A DNA stretch of 64,000 bases from Achromobacter sp. RTa (GTDB taxonomy: Bacteria; Pseudomonadota; Gammaproteobacteria; Burkholderiales; Burkholderiaceae_B), in the NCBI RefSeq assembly GCF_000757485.1, contig NZ_JPYO01000036.1:92631-156630 (forward strand), written 5' to 3'. Within the stretch, counting starts at the first letter, position 1, and each line of letters begins with the position of its first letter. A model generated the notes under the pieces. That model did no database searches. It saw only the letters and a program-made list of their open reading frames with translations, and was not told the DNA's origin. A program made the position numbers and the translations under genes. Below, in pieces: positions 57,514 to 64,000 of the stretch.

Positions 57514-59502
57514 ATGGCGAAATGGGGTTTGCGCAGAAAATCATTGATGGCGCTGTTACTGGCGTGCGTAGTGGCCTTGGCGCCGGCGGCCCTGATCGGA
57601 TGGCAGGTGCTGGATGGGGTCAGGGAGCACTTCGGGCGTGCTTTTGCCGACAACTTCACGCAATTGAACCGCCAACGCATCCTGGCGCCCGTATCGCGCG
57701 AACTTGCCCTGTCCTTGCGGCTGGCCGACAGCGAAGTCACCCGGCGCTGGCTGCGCCATGAGAGCGACGCCGCCGCGCGCGAGCTGTTCTTCCGCGAGGC
57801 CGACGGCTACCGGCGGGATCTGCTGGGGCGTGCCTACTTCATCGCCAGCGCGGCCTCCGGCAATTACTACTTCAACGACGAGCAGCCCCTGTCCGAATCG
57901 CCGCGCTACACGCTGAGCCGGACGGCGGCCGACGACGGCTGGTTCTATCTGACGTTGAAGTCCCCCGAAAAATACAACATCAACGTCAATCCGGACCTGA
58001 AACTGAAGACCACGAAGGTCTGGATCAACGTCCAGGTGCGCGACGGCGACCGGGTCCTGGGGCTGACGGGGTCGGCCCTGGACGTCGGCGGCTTCCTGCG
58101 CGACTTCGTCAACAGCGGCCAGCCAGGCGTCACCCCCATCATCGTCGACACGGAAGGCGCCATCCAGGCCCACATGGACGCCTCGCTCATCGCCTACAAC
58201 TCGGGTGCGGGCGGCGCGGGCAACGGCCGTGGAAGGGTGTTCAACCTGCTGGACGGCGGGGAAGGGCGGGACGAACTGGCCGCCGCCATGAAGGCGGCCC
58301 AGGCCGACCCCCAGTCGGTGCAGTCCGCCTGGGTGACGATGGACGGCGTACGGCAACTGGTGTCCGTGGCCTATATGCCCGAACTCCGGTGGCACGTGCT
58401 GACCGTGGTGGACCTGGGCGCGGCGCGCGTGCTGGACACGGATTGGCTCTGGCCGGCGGCGATCGGCCTGGTGGTGCTCTTCGCGGCGATGCTCCTGTGC
58501 TTCGGGTACGCCATCGAGCGCCTGATGCTGCGGCCGTTGCGCCGCCTGCAGCAGTCGGCGCGGGCCATCGCCGACGGCAGCTACGACGTGCGCCTGCCGC
58601 CGGGCGGCCAGGACGAGATCGGCGACCTCAGCCGCGCCTTTGGGGTCATGGCCGACAAGGTGCGCCAGCACACGGCCGAACTGGAAACCAAGGTGCGCGA
58701 GCGCACGTCCGAACTCGAGGACGCCAACCGCGCCATGGCCGCCGCCCACAAGAAAATCGACGATTCCATCGACTACGCCAGCTTGATCCAGCGCGCCATC
58801 CTGCCGGACCGCCAGTTGACCCAGTCGCTGGGCGCGCACCATTTCGTGCTGTGGAAGCCGCGCGACGTGGTGGGGGGCGATTTCTACGTGTTCCGCTCGG
58901 ACGGCGCCAACTGCCTGCTGGGCATCATGGATTGCGCCGGCCACGGTGTGCCCGGGGCCCTGATGACCATGCTGGCTCGCGCCGCCATCGACCTGGCGAT
59001 CACCGAGGCCGGGCCGGCCGATCCCGCCGCCATCCTGGGCCGCACGGACAGCGCGATCCGCGCCATGCTTGCGGACGCGCAATTGCCTCGGGCGTTGGCC
59101 ACCAATACGGACGCGGGGCTGGTATATATTGACCGCCAGGCCGGCCGGCTGGTGTACGCCGGCGCCAAGATCAACCTGTACGCAAGCAACGGCGAGATCC
59201 TGCGCGAGGTGCCCGGAGGCAAGCGCGCGCTGGGAGACAAGCGTACAGAGACATACCAGAACATCGAGTTGAAACTGGAACCCGGCTGGACCTATTACCT
59301 GGCCACGGACGGGTTCCTGGACCAGGCCGGCGGCGAGCATGGTTTCGGTTTTGGCAATACGCGTTTCGCCGGAATGCTCAAGAGGCACGCGCGCCAGCCG
59401 TTAACCGAACAGGCGGCCGCATTTACCCAGGCCCTGGCTGAGTACCAGGGCGGACGGCCACAGCGTGACGACATCACCTTGCTGTCGTTCCGTTTCGAAT
59501 AA
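57514..59502 (+). CDS. siaA: SiaA-type membrane PP2C-like phosphatase with HAMP domain
   Basis: Membrane sensor phosphatase of 662 residues, the length of Pseudomonas aeruginosa SiaA. Order: TM1 (about 11-30), a periplasmic sensor domain (31-305), TM2 (about 310-335), HAMP (RPLRRLQQSARAIADGSY, about 337-385), a coiled coil (QHTAELETKVRERTSELED), and a SpoIIE/PP2C domain with metal aspartates in DVVGGDFY, GIMDCAGHGVPG, ATDGFLDQ and RDDITLL. It should dephosphorylate SiaC in response to an external signal. The ATG with AGGA 9 bases upstream is chosen; the frame is open to 57361 without a ribosome site. Confidence 0.9.
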   Translation: MAKWGLRRKSLMALLLACVVALAPAALIGWQVLDGVREHFGRAFADNFTQLNRQRILAPVSRELALSLRLADSEVTRRWLRHESDAAARELFFREADGYRRDLLGRAYFIASAASGNYYFNDEQPLSESPRYTLSRTAADDGWFYLTLKSPEKYNINVNPDLKLKTTKVWINVQVRDGDRVLGLTGSALDVGGFLRDFVNSGQPGVTPIIVDTEGAIQAHMDASLIAYNSGAGGAGNGRGRVFNLLDGGEGRDELAAAMKAAQADPQSVQSAWVTMDGVRQLVSVAYMPELRWHVLTVVDLGAARVLDTDWLWPAAIGLVVLFAAMLLCFGYAIERLMLRPLRRLQQSARAIADGSYDVRLPPGGQDEIGDLSRAFGVMADKVRQHTAELETKVRERTSELEDANRAMAAAHKKIDDSIDYASLIQRAILPDRQLTQSLGAHHFVLWKPRDVVGGDFYVFRSDGANCLLGIMDCAGHGVPGALMTMLARAAIDLAITEAGPADPAAILGRTDSAIRAMLADAQLPRALATNTDAGLVYIDRQAGRLVYAGAKINLYASNGEILREVPGGKRALGDKRTETYQNIELKLEPGWTYYLATDGFLDQAGGEHGFGFGNTRFAGMLKRHARQPLTEQAAAFTQALAEYQGGRPQRDDITLLSFRFE

Positions 59503-59524
59503 ACGTTATCAGGGCGTAACCTCC

Positions 59525-60064
59525 ATGAATGCCTCCGATCTCTACGCATTGGGCGAACGATTCAACCAGAATCGCACCCTGCTGTGCTTCAACGGACCGA
59601 TTTCCCGCAGCCTGATCGAGGAAATCGGCAACGCGCTCAAGAACTACCTGAACGCCGAGCATGCCCGGCCGGCGGAAGCCATGGATGTGTTCTCGGTCTA
59701 TATCGAAATGATCCAGAACATCCGCCAGTACGCGGCGCTGAACGGCGACGTGGACGCATCGGCCACCGTGGTGATCGGCCGCCGCGACGACAGCCGCTAC
59801 GTGGTGTCCGCGGGCAACCTGGTCAAGGCCGAGGACGGCGAGCTGCTGGTCGCGCGCATCCAGGAGCTGGCGGCGCTGGACAAGCCCGCCCTGAAAGCCG
59901 AATACAAGCAGCAGCTGCACAAGCCGCGCGCCCAGGGCGTTGCCTCGGGCGCGGGCCTGGGGCTGATCGACATCGCCCGCCGCGCCGGCGCTCCGCTGGA
60001 TGCCAGCCTGACCCCCGCCACGGGCGCGGGTCAGGCGTTCTTCAGCCTGAGCGTCGTGATTTGA
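59525..60064 (+). CDS. siaB: SiaB-type protein kinase
   Basis: Protein of 179 residues of the SiaB kinase family. A GHKL-like ATP site can be traced: the N-box-like YIEMIQNIRQYA at about residues 61-72 and the glycine-rich SGAGLGLIDIARRAG at about 142-156. SiaB phosphorylates SiaC, opposing the phosphatase SiaA. The start is the ATG 22 bases after siaA; an earlier in-frame start would lie in siaA. The partner-switch order A-B-C-D is conserved. Confidence 0.88.
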   Translation: MNASDLYALGERFNQNRTLLCFNGPISRSLIEEIGNALKNYLNAEHARPAEAMDVFSVYIEMIQNIRQYAALNGDVDASATVVIGRRDDSRYVVSAGNLVKAEDGELLVARIQELAALDKPALKAEYKQQLHKPRAQGVASGAGLGLIDIARRAGAPLDASLTPATGAGQAFFSLSVVI

Positions 60065-60101
60065 AGGCGAGCGCACCCAAGCAATATTTTCGGAGCAATT
60101 G

Positions 60102-60479
60102 ATGAAAGACCTGAACATTCCCGGGACGCAGTCCACGCCCGCCATCGACGCCGATGCCGCAGCTGGCGTGCTGGCGATGCGCGGCGACTCCTATCCCGAG
60201 AATTCCTTTGAGCTTTTCGGCCCGGTCATCGAGTGGGTGGAGGCCTATCTGCTGGGCGGCACGGCGCCCCTGAAACTGGAATTGGAGCTGCTGTACCTGA
60301 ACACCAGCAGCATCAAGTCCGTCATGGATATTTTCGACCTGCTGGAGGCCGCGCACGGCAAGGGCCGCGAGGTCAGCGTGACCTGGTACTACGACATGCG
60401 CAACGAGCGGGTGGGCGAGCTGGCCGAGGAATTCAAGGAAGACTGCACCTTCCCCTTTTCGGTCATCGGCCGCCAATGA
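60102..60479 (+). CDS. siaC: SiaC-type anti-sigma-factor-antagonist-like protein (DUF1987)
   Basis: Small protein of 125 residues of the DUF1987/SiaC family, a SpoIIAA-like fold. Conserved parts are RGDSYPENSFELFGPVIEWV and LLYLNTSSIKSVMDIFDLLE. The threonine of NTSS is residue 68, the position that I recall as the phosphorylation site of P. aeruginosa SiaC. Unphosphorylated SiaC binds and activates the cyclase SiaD. ATG with CGGAG 6 bases upstream; the stop overlaps the siaD start (ATGA). Confidence 0.9.
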   Translation: MKDLNIPGTQSTPAIDADAAAGVLAMRGDSYPENSFELFGPVIEWVEAYLLGGTAPLKLELELLYLNTSSIKSVMDIFDLLEAAHGKGREVSVTWYYDMRNERVGELAEEFKEDCTFPFSVIGRQ

Positions 60480-61273
60480 AACCCGACGCCGCCCAGCTGG
60501 ACAAGCGCATCTCCGCGCTGCTGGCCGACCCGGCCTACGAGGGACATCCCCTGCGCGAGGCACTGGAAGCGCTGTGGCGGCATACCGCGGAACAGATGGC
60601 GCGCATCGAACGCGTGACCCAGCTGTCCGACGCCTACCAGAGCATGGCGCACGAGCGCGAACTGGGCCTGTGCGACCGTTTCGACCGGCAGTTGCGTCGG
60701 CTGACCCGCATCGCGCGGATTTCGGACCACTACCAGAGCATGATGCGCGACCTGAACGTCGCGCTGCTGGAAACTTCCAACCGCGATCCGCTGACCGGGC
60801 TGCTGAACCGGCGCGCGCTGATGGAGATGATCAAGCAGGAGGTCCAGCGCGCCGCCCGCGGAGGCGAGAGCTTCGTGGTGGCCATGCTGGACGTCGACCA
60901 CTTCAAGTCGGTCAACGACCGCTACGGCCACGAAACGGGCGACCGCGCGCTGGTCGAGCTGGCCGGGGTGCTGGGCAAGAATCTGCGCGAGTACGACCTG
61001 TGCGGCCGCTGGGGCGGAGAGGAGTTTCTGGTGCTGCTGCCCAGCACGCAGTCCGAAGCGGCCCAGCGGGTCATGGACCGGCTGGTCGGCGCGGTGCGGG
61101 CCCTCACGATCGCGGCCGGCGATGGCGTGTTGAGGCTCACTATCAGCATAGGCATGGCGTACCACCAACTGGGAGAGACGTTTTCGGAGACGCTCAGCCG
61201 CGCGGACCAGGCGCTGTACCTGGCCAAGCAAGACGGCCGCGACCGTGTCGCCCTGGGTTTTCCCAAGCGCTGA
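60476..61273 (+). CDS. siaD: SiaD-type diguanylate cyclase
   Basis: Diguanylate cyclase of 265 residues. An N-terminal helical part (about 1-100) that in SiaD binds SiaC precedes a GGDEF domain with DPLTGLLNRRAL, LDVDHFKSVNDRYGH and an active-site GGEEF. The inhibitory I-site RxxD is present as REYD five residues before GGEEF, so product feedback is expected. It makes c-di-GMP from two GTP. It overlaps siaC by 4 bases and abuts the next gene directly. Confidence 0.93.
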   Translation: MKPDAAQLDKRISALLADPAYEGHPLREALEALWRHTAEQMARIERVTQLSDAYQSMAHERELGLCDRFDRQLRRLTRIARISDHYQSMMRDLNVALLETSNRDPLTGLLNRRALMEMIKQEVQRAARGGESFVVAMLDVDHFKSVNDRYGHETGDRALVELAGVLGKNLREYDLCGRWGGEEFLVLLPSTQSEAAQRVMDRLVGAVRALTIAAGDGVLRLTISIGMAYHQLGETFSETLSRADQALYLAKQDGRDRVALGFPKR

Positions 61274-63889
61274 ATGAAACCGGATCTGCTGTTATCCGGC
61301 ATGGAGCCCCATATGCTTGATTCTCATCCAGGCGCTTTCGCCGCGGGGCCCCAAGGCGCCGCTTGGAGCGCGGGCAATTACCTGACGGCGATGGATCGGG
61401 CGCTGCTGCTGTTCGATTTCGACGCCGCCGGCTCCCTGGTGCGCGCCAATGAAAACTTCCTGGCCGCCGTGGCGTACCCGCGCGAGGAAGCCCTGGCCCT
61501 GCGCCACGACATGCTGTGCGACAGCCTGGACGAAGGCAAGGGCATCGTAGGCGGGGAACAGATCTGGACACGCCTGCTGGGCGGCAGGCACTTCTCGGGC
61601 ACCTGCCGCTATCGCAGGAAGGGCGGAAGTTTCCTGTGGATCGAAGCGACTTACGTCCCGATCCTCGACGAAGACGGAGAAGTGACGCGCATTACGGTCA
61701 TTTCACGGCGATCCATCGCCGACGCCGAGCGTCAGGAAGAGATCCGCCTGCTGCTGCTGGGCATCAACGAAACCGGCAACGCCGTTGCCGTGTCGGGCCA
61801 GGACGGGCGCATCGTCTACGTGAACGACGGCTTCAAGCGCATGCTGGGATTCTCCCGCGGCGACGCCGTGGACCAGGAGCTGGGCGAACTGCTGTCCGGA
61901 GGCAGGCAGGACGGCGGCACGCGCGAGGAATTGGCGCGCCGCATCGCCTGCCGCGAGGGCTATCACAAGGACGTGCTGGTCTACGACCGGGCCGGGCGGC
62001 CGCTGTGGGTGTCGGTGATGGCCAATTCCGTGTTCGACGATCGCGGCGCCCTGGTCAACATCGTGGACGTGCTGACGGACATCACCCCAACCAAGGTGCA
62101 CGAAGTGCTGCAGCGCCGCGTGCTGCAGGCCATGGTCAACGAGGCTTCGGTTGTCGAGGTCATGAACATGGTGTGCCGCGAGGTGGAGCGCCTGGCGCCC
62201 GAGGTGGCGGCCAGCGTGCTGCGGGTGGACGACGCGGGCCTGTTGCGCCCGCTGGCCGCGCCCAGCCTGCCCGCCGTCTATGCCGACGCGCTGGACGGCG
62301 CGGCCATCGGCCCGCAGGCGGGAGCCTGCGGCACGTCGGCCTTCCTCGGCAGGCCGGTCATCGTGCCCGACATCGCCACCGATCCGCTGTGGGACGGCTA
62401 CCGCGACATGCCGTTGCCGGAAGACATCAAGGCGTGCTGGTCCTCGCCCATCAAGTCCAGCGACGGCCGGGTGATCGGAACCTTCGCCTTCTATTTCCGC
62501 GAGCGTCGCCTGCCCGACGACTTCCACCACCGGCTGGTGGACGTATGCGTCTACCTCTGCGCCCTGGCGCTGGAGCGCGAAGAGGCCCGCGCCCGCATCC
62601 GCCAGCTGGCGTTCTACGATGAACTGACGGGCCTGCCGAACCGCAACCTGCTGCTGGCGCAGGCCGAGCAGGCCATCGCCCGCGCCGAGCCGGAGCGCAA
62701 GCGCGTCGCGGTGCTGTTCCTGGACCTGGACCGTTTCAAGCAGGTCAACGACACGCTGGGCCATCCCATCGGCGACGCCTTGCTGCGCGACGTCGCCCAG
62801 CGCCTGCGCCGGCTGGCGCGGGCAAGCGATATCGTCGGCCGGCTGTCGGGCGATGAATTCGTGATGCTGATGCCGGATTTCGAGCATGGCCGCCTGACCG
62901 CCGCGGCCGAGCACGTCCTGGTGGCGCTCGCCCAGCCCTTCTCGGTGGGCGGCATCACCCTGAACCCGTCCGTCAGCATCGGCATTAGCGTGTTCCCCGA
63001 GAACGGGCGCGACATGGACACGCTGCTGCGCCACGCCGACATGGCGATGTACCAGGCCAAGACGGCCGGACGCAACCGCATTTCCTTCTTCAGCGCCGAA
63101 ATGAACCGGCAGGCGCAGGAAAGACTGGCGCTGGAGGCCGCGCTGCGCGACGCGCTGGAGGAAAAGGCGCTGCGCCTGCATTACCAGCCCCAGGTCGGCC
63201 TGGAGAACGGCGCCCTGTACGGGGTGGAGGCGCTGGCGCGCTGGCGGCATCCGACCCTGGGCGATATTTCCCCCGCGCGCTTCGTGCCCTTGGCCGAGGA
63301 GTGCGGGCTGATCGGGGACCTGGGCGATTGGGCCCTGCGCGAGGCATGTTCGCAGCTGGCGGTCTGGCGCGGCAAGGGCCTGCGGGTGCCGTCGGTGTCG
63401 GTGAACCTGTCGGCGACCAATTTCCACAATCTGAACCTGCCGCGGATGATCGAGGCCATCCTGTCCGAGTTCGATCTGGCGCCGGCGGATCTGATGCTGG
63501 AAATCACCGAGGGCGTGGTGCTGGACGCCACGGCAGGCACGCTGCGCACCATCGCCGAGCTGCACCGGCTGGGAGTGCGCCTGTCGATGGACGATTTCGG
63601 CACGGGGTATTCCAGCCTGGGGCACTTGCGCCGCCTGATCGTGGACGAACTGAAGCTGGACCGCAGTTTCGTGCAGGGCCTGGAGAGCGACGACGCGGCC
63701 CGCGCGCTGACCAGCGCCGTCATCCGCATCGGCGAGAGCCTGAGTTTGCCGGTGGTGGCAGAGGGCGTCGAAAACGAAGAGCAGCGGCGTTTCCTGATCG
63801 AACAGGGATGCGCGGCGGGGCAGGGTTTCCTGTTTTCTCCGCCGCTGCCGGCCGAGGATCTCGAAGAGTGGCTGCGGGGTAGGCCTTAG
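61274..63889 (+). CDS. PAS-PAS-GAF-GGDEF-EAL signalling protein
   Basis: Multidomain protein of 871 residues, starting on the base after the siaD stop. Order: PAS 1 (about 35-150), PAS 2 (about 155-275), GAF (about 285-435, with CGTSAFLGRPVIVPDIATDPLW), GGDEF (about 450-610) and EAL (about 620-871). The GGDEF site reads SGDEF. The EAL domain has intact YGVEALARW, NLSATNF, LEITEG, DDFGTGYSSL and AEGVEN, so it is a probable c-di-GMP phosphodiesterase. The layout recalls oxygen- or redox-sensing DosP/RbdA-like proteins. A start at 61313 (GGAG upstream) is also possible. Confidence 0.9.
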   Translation: MKPDLLLSGMEPHMLDSHPGAFAAGPQGAAWSAGNYLTAMDRALLLFDFDAAGSLVRANENFLAAVAYPREEALALRHDMLCDSLDEGKGIVGGEQIWTRLLGGRHFSGTCRYRRKGGSFLWIEATYVPILDEDGEVTRITVISRRSIADAERQEEIRLLLLGINETGNAVAVSGQDGRIVYVNDGFKRMLGFSRGDAVDQELGELLSGGRQDGGTREELARRIACREGYHKDVLVYDRAGRPLWVSVMANSVFDDRGALVNIVDVLTDITPTKVHEVLQRRVLQAMVNEASVVEVMNMVCREVERLAPEVAASVLRVDDAGLLRPLAAPSLPAVYADALDGAAIGPQAGACGTSAFLGRPVIVPDIATDPLWDGYRDMPLPEDIKACWSSPIKSSDGRVIGTFAFYFRERRLPDDFHHRLVDVCVYLCALALEREEARARIRQLAFYDELTGLPNRNLLLAQAEQAIARAEPERKRVAVLFLDLDRFKQVNDTLGHPIGDALLRDVAQRLRRLARASDIVGRLSGDEFVMLMPDFEHGRLTAAAEHVLVALAQPFSVGGITLNPSVSIGISVFPENGRDMDTLLRHADMAMYQAKTAGRNRISFFSAEMNRQAQERLALEAALRDALEEKALRLHYQPQVGLENGALYGVEALARWRHPTLGDISPARFVPLAEECGLIGDLGDWALREACSQLAVWRGKGLRVPSVSVNLSATNFHNLNLPRMIEAILSEFDLAPADLMLEITEGVVLDATAGTLRTIAELHRLGVRLSMDDFGTGYSSLGHLRRLIVDELKLDRSFVQGLESDDAARALTSAVIRIGESLSLPVVAEGVENEEQRRFLIEQGCAAGQGFLFSPPLPAEDLEEWLRGRP

Positions 63890-63909
63890 TTTTTTTCGGA
63901 TCGAGTGTT

Positions 63910-63941
63910 GGGGTCTTGGGGGCTTGGGGTCTTGGGGGCTT
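63910..63941. repeat. Two exact tandem copies of a 16-base unit
   Basis: GGGGTCTTGGGGGCTT occurs twice in a row, and a partial, changed copy follows (GCGAGGGGTTGGG). The tract is G-rich on the + strand and lies 20 bases after the stop of the last gene. Nothing else is recognisable in the final 110 bases. Confidence 0.85.
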
Positions 63942-64000
63942 GCGAGGGGTTGGGTTCTTTAGGCGCCCGTCGCGTCGGGGGCCGGGGGCGCGCGGGTCAA

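Overview
This window looks like chromosome from a high-GC betaproteobacterium of the family Alcaligenaceae, most likely Achromobacter or Bordetella. The signs are dense coding with little intergenic DNA, a DUF3460 gene followed by scpA and panC, a coaE-zapD pair behind a prepilin peptidase, a tripartite-tricarboxylate (Bug-type) binding protein without its own permease, and three separate LivHMGF-type ABC importers. The assignment rests on gene content and family knowledge; I made no database comparison. No rRNA, tRNA, CRISPR array, phage or insertion sequence was seen.

Layout. 1-8506: a catabolic/uptake cluster on + (3' part of a thiamine-diphosphate enzyme, an SDR, a Bug-type receptor, a complete LivHMGF-type importer with its binding protein, and a cyclase-family hydrolase). 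8528-22595: mostly core genes: mutY (-), a giant indolepyruvate ferredoxin oxidoreductase (+), a DHA2 exporter and glpK (-), DUF3460-scpA-panC (+), an orphan LuxR-type HTH protein (+), an NlpE-like lipoprotein (-), then pilD, coaE and zapD (+). 22887-31900: an RND efflux operon of MdtABC type with its own outer-membrane channel. 31955-34069: a small membrane protein and an SDR (-) divergent from a LysR regulator (+). 34195-39094: an ECF sigma factor, its FecR anti-sigma factor, a transducing TonB receptor and a DUF4198 periplasmic protein, preceded by an AT-rich Fur-box-like site. 39156-46352: an amidase and a frameshifted amino-acid-type binding protein (-), divergent from a LysR regulator and a LivMHGF importer (+). 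46592-50879: a Nudix/thiamine-phosphate-synthase fusion, a P-loop ATPase, argJ and an unknown membrane protein (all -). 50930-57281: MarR and an alpha/beta hydrolase (-) divergent from a third binding protein plus LivHMGF importer (+). 57514-63889: a siaABCD-type phosphatase/kinase/anti-sigma-like/diguanylate-cyclase operon with a fifth, tightly joined PAS-PAS-GAF-GGDEF-EAL gene.

How the parts work together. The importers at 3, 43 and 54 kb each sit beside a hydrolase (cyclase-family, amidase, alpha/beta hydrolase) and two sit beside a divergent regulator, which suggests three uptake-and-cleavage modules for small carboxylates or amides whose substrates cannot be read from sequence. The sia operon contains the full SiaA-SiaB-SiaC partner switch that controls SiaD, and adds a probable c-di-GMP phosphodiesterase in the same transcript, so synthesis and breakdown of the messenger appear to be co-expressed.

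The most unusual non-coding material is a family of short palindromes (GTGTC-A/T-GACAC) found 11 times in three places, arranged in inverted and tandem order, plus two further palindromic intergenic elements at 22594-22775 and 53732-53802. In two places a repeat begins at a gene's stop codon.
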